From assembly GCA_903772945.1 (NCBI GenBank), contig CAICTM010000047.1, positions 1 through 64,000 of the forward strand: DNA of 64,000 nucleotides. Reading direction: 5' to 3'. The notes below the pieces were generated by a model, which did no database searches, had not been told where the DNA came from, and saw nothing but the letters and a program-made list of their open reading frames with translations. Position numbers and translations under genes: made by a program. The stretch is from Seminavis robusta (Eukaryota; Bacillariophyta; Bacillariophyceae; Naviculales; Naviculaceae). Positions 20,107 to 29,910 of the stretch are shown here, in pieces; the stretch's first letter is position 1, and each line of letters begins with the position of its first letter.

Positions 20107-21456
20107 TCATGCTTGTGGGCTATCTTGAGGAGGCAAGAAGGCAGTCTTTGCATCCAAGTAGGTTGGCGCGACTTGGTCGTAGTCGTCTCCATAAACTTCT
20201 CCTGGCTTTACCCTGCCTTCCAGTACGTCTCTCAACCATTCGGGCAGGTCCGAGCTTGGCTTGAATGTTTCCGCGTTGAGTGTCATGAGTGTGACGGTTG
20301 CCTGTGCCACAGGTCGATCATCGGCATAGAGCGTTTGATGACAATCAATAATCTTTCCATTCATTCGCACGTCGAAATCTGTATCAATGTGCACGAGGTT
20401 GCCTGGTTTTAGATCAGCCACTTCTCCATTCCCTGGTGATGCGGGGAATTTGCAACAATCGTTGATTTTGGTGACGACAAAGACAAGATTGTCTCGTTCC
20501 TTGAGCATTCGGAGGCGTTCTGGTCCACCGAGGAGGTTGCTTCTGGATCGTTCAAAGAGACAGAGTGCATTCCGAAGCGGCAAATGAGTGGGATAATGTG
20601 CATCAAATTCATCGCGGTAGAGCCAGAACATGTCCTTGGTCTGAATAATATCGGCTTCTTGATCCTCTGCAATATCCGCAACAATATTATCGGGTGGGAT
20701 AAAGACGCCTGGGCGGGCAATGGTGACCCGTGCAAAGTTGAATAGTGTAGACTGTGGGTGTTCATGTTCTCGCATGTACAAATCCCATACCTCTCGTTCC
20801 TTGTTGGGTTGCTCAATCATGGTTCCATGAATCACAAAGGTTCCTCCCAGGGGTGGTGATTTGTTGAATTTTTGATGTTCCACATTGACAATGGACCAGT
20901 CAGCATACGTGTCCACCATGAGAGCTTCATGGTCTTGTTTATTCTTGAAACCTCCAATGTCTGCCCCGTCCGGTGCCATGCTAGTGCATGAATTGATGAC
21001 ATCGTTCAAACTATTGTCGTTGATCATGAACATGGAGTGCAAGGCTCTATCGTAGGCTCTTAGGTAGTTGGCATGGTACATGACCCCGTAGGAGTCTGTG
21101 TCTTCAATGAAGCATTGAAATCTGGGACTGACAAAGGTCACAGGTCGTCTGATTTCTTCTGCTGGACCTGTGAGGCCCACTTCGGCTCTTGTCTTGACGG
21201 AGTTTACGGTATTTTCAAAGAGCGACCCGCTTTGCACGTCTTGTGAACTGGGTTCCACGCTACAGAAGGAAGACAAATGGCCATCCGAGAAATCGACGGT
21301 ACTGACTGAAGAAGGTCTGCTAGTGCTGCTACTGGTACTGGTACGACCGAAACTGGGAGTCCCAAACGCAACCACCTGAAATGATGCCAAGGAGGCAAGG
21401 ATCAATAGTCTGGAAAACAGCGACGGCATGGCCATTATTTGGAGATTCATTTTCAT
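20107..21456 (-). CDS. Double-hotdog acyl-CoA thioesterase-like protein, plastid-targeted
   Basis: The protein has 449 residues from the first ATG at 21456; other in-frame Met codons follow within 15 residues. The N-terminus has a hydrophobic signal-like segment (SRLLILASLASFQVVAFGTP) followed by a Ser/Thr-rich transit-like region, which suggests bipartite plastid targeting (inference). Hotdog domain 1 starts near residue 105 with the 4-hydroxybenzoyl-CoA-thioesterase signature EDTDSYGVMYHANYLRAYDR, whose Asp-x-x-Gly...Tyr arrangement forms the active site in that family. Domain 2 follows at about 300-410 (VFVVTKINDCCKFP..., DFDVRMNGKIIDCHQTLYAD, RPVAQATVTLMTLN). Two hotdog folds in one chain are common in eukaryotic thioesterases. 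The substrate is unknown; a lipid or aromatic acyl-CoA is plausible. Its upstream region holds the DNA transposon at 21826-22639. Confidence 0.8.
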   Translation of the reverse strand: MKMNLQIMAMPSLFSRLLILASLASFQVVAFGTPSFGRTSTSSSTSRPSSVSTVDFSDGHLSSFCSVEPSSQDVQSGSLFENTVNSVKTRAEVGLTGPAEEIRRPVTFVSPRFQCFIEDTDSYGVMYHANYLRAYDRALHSMFMINDNSLNDVINSCTSMAPDGADIGGFKNKQDHEALMVDTYADWSIVNVEHQKFNKSPPLGGTFVIHGTMIEQPNKEREVWDLYMREHEHPQSTLFNFARVTIARPGVFIPPDNIVADIAEDQEADIIQTKDMFWLYRDEFDAHYPTHLPLRNALCLFERSRSNLLGGPERLRMLKERDNLVFVVTKINDCCKFPASPGNGEVADLKPGNLVHIDTDFDVRMNGKIIDCHQTLYADDRPVAQATVTLMTLNAETFKPSSDLPEWLRDVLEGRVKPGEVYGDDYDQVAPTYLDAKTAFLPPQDSPQA

Positions 21457-21822
21457 TTTCGGTTTCAACACAAAGCTTTGTTTGCTTGCTTGCGACTTGC
21501 AATTGAATGAATACCCTCAAATTCTTCGGTCACTGCTGCACCAAAAAGAAAAACTTATAATTAATTGAGCCATCACTCGGGAAAGCGAAGTGGCAGCAGG
21601 AAGCGATGCAATCATACAAGCAGGTTCAATGCGTCCTTTGTCGTCAGACGCCACATCATTGTTGATTGGTCCGGGAGGGCAATTTTGAGAAGCATTTGCC
21701 GAATTCTTGTTGTTTGTCTCCCACATGCGTACAAACTGACGTCAGCTTGCACTATGCTAATGCTTTAAATAATGGAAAGATTTAAAGAGCAGAAACATCA
21801 GAAGAACCGAAATGACGAAATC
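21457..21822. other. 5' region of the thioesterase gene
   Basis: Intergenic DNA up to the transposon insertion. No motif beyond ordinary composition is seen. Confidence 0.5.
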
Positions 21823-21825
21823 TTA

Positions 21826-22639
21826 GAGCAGTCACTAAAAATATAGGTCGCACTATTGGTCGTTCCCAAATAGATACCCATCTGGTCGACCCAAACGGCG
21901 ACCTTTTTCATTCACTAAAATTGGGTCGCCATATCGGTCGACTGATACCTAATTGACCAATTCAATCACTAAAATTTCGGTTGCAAAATAGGTCGCCGAA
22001 ACAGTACTGGACTTAAAGGACTTAAAAAGGACTTAAAAAGATTTAACAGGCTGATCAAAGACTTAACAGAAGTGATTAATCTTTGGAGATAATAAGACTC
22101 AAAACAAACACTGACTAAACAAACACTACAGTACTGGATTTAACGAACTCAAACAAAGACTTAACGAAAGTGATTACTTCGTTCGTTCGTTCGTTCGAAA
22201 AGGACTCGACGCAATGGTATTTCATCGGCCGTCGGCAGTGCAGCAGAGAAAACAACAAATAGGTATGGCTTTTGCTTTCTGTGCTGTACTGAAGAAAACC
22301 GGTGACCTGCCCTTGTTCAAAGATCGATCGAAGAAGAGGATCGATTGCACCTCTACTCTATCAGCTCTGTCGCGATGCTCTGATAGTGAGGCTGTGCAAT
22401 GAGTGAGTTCTTTAAAAAAGAACCAATTTGAGGGATTTGTGGCTACAACCAAAACAGCGACCTGGTCGATCCACTGGTCGCAAAGTGACCTTGAATCGAC
22501 CAGTGGAACGACCGGTCGATTTCGGTCGCAACCTAAATCTCGACCGAAATGAGTTAGTGACTGAATAGGTTGCGATTTGGGTTCCAGCCAAAAACCAATC
22601 GACCAATATTGGGTGCGACCTATTTTTTAGTGACTGCTC
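21826..22639. mobile_element. Non-autonomous DNA transposon with TTA target-site duplication (PIF/Harbinger-like)
   Basis: The left end begins GAGCAGTCACTAAAAATA and the reverse complement of the right end begins GAGCAGTCACTAAAAAATA. The similarity continues through GGTCGCAC and a TTGGTCG word, for about 37-40 bp of terminal inverted repeat. TTA stands immediately outside both ends (21823-21825 and 22640-22642), which fits the 3-bp TWA duplication of PIF/Harbinger elements. Inside the left end, TCACTAAAA-(n)-GGTCGC-like words recur at about 21831, 21913 and 21966, with inverted counterparts near the right end, as expected of subterminal transposase-binding repeats (inference). The 814-bp element has no transposase frame, so it is MITE-like and depends on a helper. 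It lies in the shared promoter interval of the thioesterase and PQ-loop genes. Confidence 0.87.
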
Positions 22640-22762
22640 TTAGATCACCCGCAATCAACCCTCCAAGCTCCGAGCAGCATCCGAGAGCTCCATTAGATCT
22701 ACAGTAATAGCTTGACACCCACTACTACTACTACTGCTACTACTACACTTCTTTAATAGACG

Positions 22763-23911
22763 ATGGAAGCACCTCTTCAGACGGAATCAGAATCCCCACA
22801 AGACAGCCTCTTGTTGCAGCAACAGGAAGATGCTCCCGAAATCGATACCCCGTTATTGGGAACATCATCAGATGACACTCGCGACAGCCAAAGACGACGT
22901 TGGATGCGATGGTACCGCCGTGTCGTGACAACCTTCACGACCATATTGATGGACGAACAAGGAACGGGGTGGCCGGTAGTGCACGGTATCATGGTGCTAG
23001 CTTTTATAGGTACCATTCTGGGTGCCATTCTACCGGGTGATCCGTCCCTCCCAACCAAGTTCTATCGGTTCCTGAGCAACGCTATTGGTTATACCTACTT
23101 TATGAGTTGGTCCGTCTCCTTTTATCCACAAGTCATCAGCAATTACCGACGCAAATCAACGCTGGGATTAAGTCCTGATTTTTGTGGTCTTAATGTCATT
23201 GGTTTCACTTGCTACATGATCTATAATTTGGGATTCTATTGCAGCCCTGCCATTCAGAGACAATACCGCGAACGCAACGGACCGGATGCCGAAATATCGG
23301 TGCAATCCAATGATGTTGCCTTTGCAGTCCATGCTTTTTGTCTTGCGTCCATTACGTTTGCTCAGATTGGATACTACAATGGATATCGCACCCAACAATC
23401 TCGTCCCTCCAAAGTCATCCAAATTGTGGCTTCTCTATTCCTCGCAGCCATGGTTTCCTGCCCCCTGTTGGTAGTGGCGGTTCCCAAAATGCAATGGTTG
23501 GATTATCTATACATGTTGGGAAATATCAAAGTATTGGTGACATTGATGAAGTACGTACCACAAGTGATTCTCAACTACAAACGACAATCCACCGTGGGGT
23601 GGAGTATCTGGAATATTATCTTGGATTTCACTGGTGGAACCTTGAGCGACTTGCAGTTGGTTCTGGATTGTGCCGCTATGAAGGATTGGACTGGAATTAC
23701 TGGAAACCTTGCCAAGTTGACACTAGGATCTGTATCGGTGATTTTCGATTTGATTTTCATGACGCAACACTATTTCCTCTATCGACATTCGAATACGTCG
23801 TCTACCCACAACAGCAGCGATGGGGAGAATAATGATGACAACCAACATGAACGTACGGAAAGTCTATTGCAAAACGAACGGTTGCCGGCGATTGATGAGT
23901 GGGCACTCTAG
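22763..23911 (+). CDS. Cystinosin-like PQ-loop membrane transporter
   Basis: The protein has 382 residues and a single exon; ATG at 22763 is the first in frame. After a 50-residue acidic cytosolic N-terminus with a possible dileucine signal (EIDTPLLGTS), seven hydrophobic segments can be followed from about residue 72 to 345. Two PQ-loop motifs are present: SVSFYPQVISNYRRKSTLGL with the following YMIYNLGFY, and MKYVPQVILNYKRQSTVGWS with WNIILDFTGGTLSDLQLVLD. The second is the form seen in cystinosin, the lysosomal cystine/proton exporter. The C-terminal tail is acidic and ends with ESLLQNERLPAIDEW, another possible sorting signal. A vacuolar or lysosome-like membrane is the expected location; the substrate is inferred only. 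Confidence 0.87.
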   Translation: MEAPLQTESESPQDSLLLQQQEDAPEIDTPLLGTSSDDTRDSQRRRWMRWYRRVVTTFTTILMDEQGTGWPVVHGIMVLAFIGTILGAILPGDPSLPTKFYRFLSNAIGYTYFMSWSVSFYPQVISNYRRKSTLGLSPDFCGLNVIGFTCYMIYNLGFYCSPAIQRQYRERNGPDAEISVQSNDVAFAVHAFCLASITFAQIGYYNGYRTQQSRPSKVIQIVASLFLAAMVSCPLLVVAVPKMQWLDYLYMLGNIKVLVTLMKYVPQVILNYKRQSTVGWSIWNIILDFTGGTLSDLQLVLDCAAMKDWTGITGNLAKLTLGSVSVIFDLIFMTQHYFLYRHSNTSSTHNSSDGENNDDNQHERTESLLQNERLPAIDEWAL

Positions 23912-24283
23912 CTTTATAGAATAAACAGAATTGTTGATTGTATGTCTTCGTACGTGACTATGTTACATTTACTTTTCAAAAGGTTGCATGCCATCCATCA
24001 TCGTTAGAGCATTAGCCGGTTTAGTTACTACCTAGCTAGGTAGCTACGTAGAGGAGATTTTGTGAGAGTGCAAATTCATTTCTCATCAGCGCTTTTAACC
24101 ATGTCTCGTCGTCGTCTCAATTTCCGCTCGAGGATTTCCAATAATTTTATCATAATAATTTTATCGATTTCGGCAGCTGTCGCTCAAACGCTCGTCAAAC
24201 TCTTGTCACACTATCTGGCCAGGACTTTACTACAGTACTAAAGAACTAGCTAGAGCACTCTACTATCTCTCAATAGAATCACC
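23912..24283. other. Spacer between PQ-loop and TBP genes
   Basis: It contains a ctagctaggtagctacg palindromic word near 24032, one of many CTAGCTAG words in the window, and presumably the TBP promoter. No gene is seen. Confidence 0.5.
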
Positions 24284-25198
24284 ATGCCTCCCACTACTGG
24301 TGGCAAAGGGTCTCCTACTCCTGGCGGCGAAGCATTGGCAGCATCGGCAACAGCTGCGGAAGCATCGGATCATACCCCCAGCGTGGCAGGATCCGTAGTA
24401 AAAGCGCAAGATGTCTTGTCCGGAAACGAACTGCTCATTCGCATTCAAAATATCGCGTCCACGGCCAACCTAGGTGTCCCCCTCGATTTGAAAAAGATTG
24501 CCCTGAAATGCCGCAACACAGAATTCAATCCACGACGATTTGGTGCTGTCATTATGCGATTAAGAGAGCCTCGGGCCACGGCTCTGATCTTTGCCAGTGG
24601 GAAAATGGTTGTCACGGGGGTCAAATCGACTCACAATGCTACCTTGGCATCCAAAAAGTTTGCCTACGTCGTGGAGCGAGTGGGATTCAAACCCCATGAT
24701 ATCATTGACTTCAAGGTGCAAAATATTGTGGGTAAGTGGCTACTTTTTTCTTCTTTTTCGGGCAGCCATCAAAGGGTTGACATCCATGTTCGATGTGAAA
24801 ATTAAAAAATTTGTCTCACTCCCACTGTCCTCTATTATCCTATTTATTTGCATTCATCAGGAACTGCGGATTGTGGGTTTCCCATTCGATTAGAGGGGCT
24901 CGTCTATGCCCACTCAGCCTTTGCAAGCTATGAACCTGAACTCTTCCCAGGGCTCATTTATCGACTGGTTCGACCTCGGGTTGTCTTCCTGATATTTGTC
25001 AGTGGCAAGGTTGTCATTACTGGTGCCAAGAAAGAGTCGGATTTGAGCGATGCGCTCACAAAACTGTACCCCGTGTTGGTAGAATTCAAGAAAACGCATG
25101 TAGCTAGCTTGCCCGGACTGCCCGCGGCAACTGGAACTCCGGCTGCAGGGGGTCAAGCGGCTGCCACGGAGAGTACTACTCCAATGGAAGAGGTATAA
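24284..25198 (+). CDS. TBP: TATA-box-binding protein (TBP), two exons
   Basis: Exon 1 is 24284-24731 and exon 2 is 24861-25198. The 129-nt intron (gtaagt...catcag) splits a Gly codon, and the joined protein has 261 residues. A Gly/Ala/Ser-rich N-terminus of about 48 residues precedes the saddle core. Repeat 1 is seen in [40 protein letters not shown] and [16 protein letters not shown]. Repeat 2 follows across the splice: KVQNIVG, then [40 protein letters not shown] and GKVVITGAK. The DNA-intercalating Phe residues typical of TBP are largely present. It is a general transcription factor of RNA polymerases I, II and III in the nucleus. The C-terminal Gly/Thr tail ([20 protein letters not shown]) is longer than in animal or yeast TBP. 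Confidence 0.96.
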
Positions 25199-25507
25199 CA
25201 GTGACAACATCACTACAAATTATCTCCACTTTTGAGCAACAATCTACTCGGACCTCTTTTTGATAAGAATGCAACAAAGCAAACTATATAATCTACACTT
25301 GCTGAATTCAAGCGCTCAATTGGAAGAAGTGATATTGACTGGGAATCATCCCAGATGGCAGCATCTGAACAGCTATAAAGAGTTGCTATTAGCCTGGTCT
25401 GAGGGCGCATCTCGGACCAACTTTTCAAACAATCCTAGTAGATGAATGAATTAATCCATTATTATTCAGATATTGTGTACCTTGTCGTCATCTCGTTGAT
25501 AGCATAT
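25199..25507. other. 3'-3' spacer between TBP and COX17
   Basis: About 300 bp between two convergent genes, with no feature seen. Confidence 0.5.
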
Positions 25508-25708
25508 TTATTTCACATCAAATCCCTCAGCTCGAAGACATGCTTTGTGTGCTTCTATCAGCTTGATACAATCAGGATGCTCCTCGCCTTTGAACACAAC
25601 GCACTCATCACGAGGTTTCTTCGTTTCTGGGCAACAACAGCAGATTGGCTTTCCTGTCTTGATCCCCACCTTTTGCTTTTTCTGGCTCAGGACGTACAAG
25701 TTTTGCAT
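25508..25708 (-). CDS. COX17: Cytochrome c oxidase copper chaperone COX17
   Basis: The minus-strand frame gives 66 residues from the ATG at 25708. The core matches the COX17 family closely: [14 protein letters not shown], then [20 protein letters not shown] and AEGF. The twin Cx9C motif is exact (C26-x9-C36 and C47-x9-C57), and the copper-binding CCxC is present as four consecutive Cys residues (23-26). COX17 carries Cu(I) in the mitochondrial intermembrane space to SCO1 and COX11 for oxidase assembly. The Met chosen gives a normal-length N-terminus, but the minus-strand tcctgagccag just before the conserved part could also be a splice acceptor, so exon 1 is not certain. The 1.9 kb tandem duplication begins inside codon 8-9 of this frame. 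Confidence 0.88.
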   Translation of the reverse strand: MQNLYVLSQKKQKVGIKTGKPICCCCPETKKPRDECVVFKGEEHPDCIKLIEAHKACLRAEGFDVK

Positions 25709-27570
25709 TAACCCTATGAATGGAGGGGTAATTGGCAAAGAAGTTTTGCAAAACAGGACTGTACGGTAGAGCTGAAAAGACAGCACATGAAGCGTTTTCG
25801 CGTACAGCATATCAAGATGACATCCAGAGTGCCAAAGCCACACTCGAACGATATCAGTACCATACCGTACCGTACTGTACCATGGCAAGCGCCCACACAA
25901 CGTGGCAGAGACGGCCAAGGTCTGGTCCATTTGATTAACAATGCAAGAATATTCTATTTAATCTAATCTATTACATGCTCCTACAGAGTGAGACCACCAA
26001 ATCTTTGACTTAGTTAGCCAACGTCACCAAGTCCCCGAGACTTGTGCATCCAGGAAAAAGAATACCAACACAGGATCACCACCAACACACTAGGAAATAT
26101 TCAAGGAGGGGTGAATCCAATGGGGCATCCACTCTTCTCTGTGCATTCAAGGTGCGAGTTGTTGTGTACCCCCCTGTTGCTGGCTTCAGCAGATAGATTG
26201 CCAACTACTCTAACCCCCCGTGAAGCTCACCAACCGAACACTAGGAAATGACAAGGAGGGTGAATCTAATACGAGGAACATATCCACTCTCCTCTGTGCT
26301 TGTGTGTTGTCGGTCGTGTACCGGTAGCCTCCTGTTGACCATTCAGTCGTCGGAAGACAAGGAATTTTGCGACTGGATTTCGAGGATTTTCGTAGGAAAT
26401 TCAGCCAAAGCTGCGGCGATTCTCTTGCATTCTGAGTTCAATTTCAAAGCCTTTCATGAGAAGAATCCATTCTCTTGTGTGTTGTCGTGTAGCTTCTTGA
26501 CTGTCAGTGGCCGAGGCACTACTGCCATCCCATGTCCATACAATTCTAATTTTTCATGGCTTTCAGTTCTGTAACAGCGACGGTCCGCATGAGAGTAGGG
26601 GTGCAGCGGATCGGCTGAAACTCGGTCGCTTGACTGTGCTTGATAATAGAGGTGCGATCAATCGACTCGATTGAATCATAATTCGTATAAATCCGACTCG
26701 CTCACCTGTTGACAGTCTTGTCGGTCAAGCTTGGATTTCTTCTCCTGTTTACCATAGAATTCAATAAGGGATCTCGAGAAGTCGGGGCTGGAGTTCACAG
26801 TCTCCTAGAGATCGATCGACAGCAGCCTCTCCTCCTCTTGTTCTCCGTAGCCATCGATAGGCTCAACAATGATATTTCCAAACCCAAGAAGAAAAAGCAA
26901 GAACGGCGTATTACATTCTCTGCTCAACGGTTGCTCAGGAAAACCGATCTCAGATACATGTACTCGAGTAGACATCATAATGGTGGTAGCAACCGGTTTG
27001 ACTGAGGCTGTCGCGATCGTCTCGACGACTCGACCCGTAACGACCCGTCAATCTGTGTTTTGCTTTCAGTTATCAGTTCTGCAACGGCTAGCTAGAGACA
27101 CTGTTGTGGCGTGGTGGCCTTGTTGGTCTCCCTCTTTTGGCTTGGATCTTTGCTTTGGGTGTGCCAAAGTTAGTGCAAAAGACTTATGCTACGCATTTTC
27201 CATTCTGATCAGAAAAGCAGAGTTGCCATGTAGACAACTACTGCAAAAGAAGTGTTTTAGTTTGGCACATTTGGCAGATCCAGGGTGAGCTCCACAAACC
27301 AAAATCGTTTCCAGCTACCGGTACCAGTAGCTGGTTGCAACACCAGAACCACAGCCAACAACAACCAACAAGCATAAGTTGCAAGGATGAAGATATTCTC
27401 TCCTCGCCTTGCTTTGCATTGCATTTCATGCTATTGTTCTGAGTGAGTTCATGCTATTGTTCTGAGTGAGTGCAGTACTCTGCTAGCTAGCTAGCTCTCC
27501 TCTCTCTCCTCCTCCCCTTCCTGGAGCTCGTGCAAAACTTGGCGCTGCGCGCCAAACTTGGCATTTTCTG
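25685..27570. repeat. 1.9-kb tandem duplication, copy 1 (1886 bp)
   Basis: It starts at gctcaggacgtac and ends ...ggcattttctg; copy 2 follows directly. The word TTTTCTG precedes or ends each of the three edges (about 25678, 27564, 29460), a 7-bp microhomology. The unit holds the 5' end and upstream region of COX17 but no other recognisable gene. It contains a short tandem duplication, ttcatgctattgttctgagt, near 27426-27474. Beside the right edge is a perfect hairpin word TTGGCGCTGCGCGCCAA. Frames of up to about 139 codons are present in only one copy or change with single-base indels and are not called. Confidence 0.95.
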
Positions 27571-27594
27571 GCTCAGGACGTACAAGTTTTGCAT
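27571..27594 (-). pseudogene. COX17 5' fragment created by the tandem duplication
   Basis: The first 8 codons of the COX17 frame (MQNLYVLS) are repeated here with the full upstream region, but the frame then runs into unrelated sequence of copy 1. The duplication edge thus leaves one complete COX17 and one promoter-plus-start fragment. Confidence 0.8.
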
Positions 27595-29466
27595 TAACCC
27601 TATGAATGGAGGGGTAATTGGCAAAGAAGTTTTGCAAAACAGGACTGTACGGTAGAGCTGAAAAGACAGCACATGAAGCGTTTTCGCGTACAGCATATCA
27701 AGATGACATCCAGAGTGCCAAAGCCACACTCGAACGATATCAGTACCATACCGTACCGTACTGTACCATGGCAAGCGCCCACACAACGTGGCAGAGACGG
27801 CCAAGGTCTGGTCCATTTGATTAACAATGCAAGAATATTCTATTTAATCTAATCTATTACATGCTCCTACAGAGTGAGACCACCAAATCTTTGACTTAGT
27901 TAGCCAACGTCACCAAGTCCCCGAGGACTTGTGCATCCAGGAAAAAGAATACCAACACAGGATCACCACCAACACACTAGGAAATATTCAAGGAGGGGTG
28001 AATCCAATGGGGGCATCCACTCTTCTCTGTGCATTCAAGGTGCGAGTTGTTGTGTACCCCCCTGTTGCTGGCTTCAGCAGATAGATTGCCAACCTACTCT
28101 AACCCCCCGTGAAGCTCACCAACCGAACACTAGGAAATGACAAGGAGGGTGAATCTAATACGAGGAACATATCCACTCTCCTCTGTGCTTGTGTGTTGTC
28201 GGTCGTGTACCGGTAGCCTCCTGTTGACCATTCAGTCGTCGGAAGACAAGGAATTTTGCGACTGGATTTCGAGGATTTTCGTAGGAAATTCAGCCAAAGC
28301 TGCGGCGATTCTCTTGCATTCTGAGTTCAATTTCAAAGCCTTTCATGAGAAGAATCCATTCTCTTGTGTGTTGTCGTGTAGCTTCTTGACTGTCAGTGGC
28401 CGAGGCACTACTGCCATCCCATGGTCCATACAATTCTAATTTTTCATGGCTTTCAGTTCTGTAACAGCGACGGTCCGCATGAGAGTAGGGGTGCAGCGGA
28501 TCGGCTGAAACTCGGTCGCTTGACTGTGGCTTGATAATAGAGGTGCGATCAATCGACTCGATTGAATCATAATTCGTATAAATCCGACTCGCTCACCTGT
28601 TGACAGTCTTGTCGGTCAAGCTTGGATTTCTTCTCCTGTTTACCATAGGAATTCAATAAGGGATCTCGAGAAGTCGGGGCTGGAGTTCACAGTCTCCTAG
28701 AGATCGATCGACAGCAGCCTCTCCTCCTCTTGTTCTCCGTAGCCATCGATAGGCTCAACAATGATATTTCCAAACCCAAGAAGAAAAAGCAAGAACGGCG
28801 TATGACATTCTCTGCTCAACGGTTGCTCAGGAAAACCGGATCTCAGATACATGTACTCGAGTAGACATCATAATGGTGGTAGCAACCGGTTTGACTGAGG
28901 CTGTCGCGATCGTCTCGACGACTCGACCCGTAACGACCCGTCAATCTGTGTTTTGCTTTCAGTTATCAGTTCTGCAACGGCTAGCTAGAGACACTGTTGT
29001 GGCGTGGTGGCCTTGTTGGTCTCCCTCTTTTGGCTTGGATCTTTGCTTTGGGTGGTGCCAAAGTTAGTGCAAAAGACTTATGGCTACGCATTTTCCATTC
29101 TGATCAGAAAAGCAGAGTTGCCATGTAGACAACTACTGCAAAAGAAGTGTTTTAGTTTGGCACATTTGGCAGATCCAGGGTGAGCTCCACAAACCAAAAT
29201 CGTTTCCAGCTACCGGTACCAGTAGCTGGTTGCAACACCAGAACCACAGCCAACAACAACCAACAAGCATAAGTTGCAAGGATGAAGATATTCTCTCCTC
29301 GCCTTGCTTTGCATTGCATTTCATGCTATTGTTCTGAGTGAGTTCATGCTATTGTTCTGAGTGAGTGCAGTACTCTGCTAGCTAGCTAGCTCTCCTCTCT
29401 CTTCCTCCTCCCCTTCCTGGAGCTCGTGCAAAACTTGGCGCTGCGCGCCAAACTTGGCATTTTCTG
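27571..29466. repeat. 1.9-kb tandem duplication, copy 2 (1896 bp)
   Basis: Nearly identical to copy 1. I count ten single-base differences in length, every one an extra base in copy 2 (nine of them an added G or C next to an identical base, one an added t), plus one substitution near 28804. This accounts exactly for the 10-bp length difference. Confidence 0.95.
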
Positions 29467-29797
29467 TACCGTATATCGAGAAAGGGCAGGCATTGAAGTG
29501 TGTGAGAGGAAAAGAGTTCCTGGGAAAATGCATGTATTGTCCGAAGTGGCGCCCACACCCCACACTACTTGTATGAGAAGAAATCAGGAAATCTTACTGG
29601 TTGAGGTGGTTCTGCAGGTGTTGAAGCTCCTTGACCCATGGTTGATGATTGGTGCTGATAACTCTTCTAGTGATCTACTACCGTACTGCTCTATCTGTCC
29701 TTATTACCGGTATGGCATTGGCTGTCTGCTCATCATTGATCTTGAGTTTCCACAACCCACAGTTGTAACATGCAGCAGCCCAAAGAGAACACAAATA
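29467..29797. other. Spacer after the duplication
   Basis: No gene is supported. One TACCGGTA palindrome lies near 29706. Confidence 0.5.
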
Positions 29798-29910
29798 TAC
29801 CGGGCAGACCCCAGTGATCTCTGACCCCGTTTATATACCGGGCAGACCCCAGTGATCTCTGAACATGTTTAATATACCGGGCAAACCCCGGTGATCTCTG
29901 AACACGTTTA
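29798..29910. repeat. Three-copy minisatellite, about 40-48 bp
   Basis: Units read ataccgggca(g/a)accccrgtgatctctga followed by a gttta-type end, starting near 29798, 29835 and 29874. The same CCGGTATAT/ATATACCGG word recurs, inverted, at the ends of the satellite blocks that follow. Confidence 0.8.

Noticed and set aside
19528-20412. 294-codon plus-strand frame
   Set aside because: Its 3' third is antisense to the thioesterase gene and its 5' part lies in a duplicated non-coding stretch; the composition is not coding-like and no domain is present.
26042-26574. Frames in the 1.9-kb duplication as genes
   Set aside because: They shift or break between the two nearly identical copies and have no recognisable domain.
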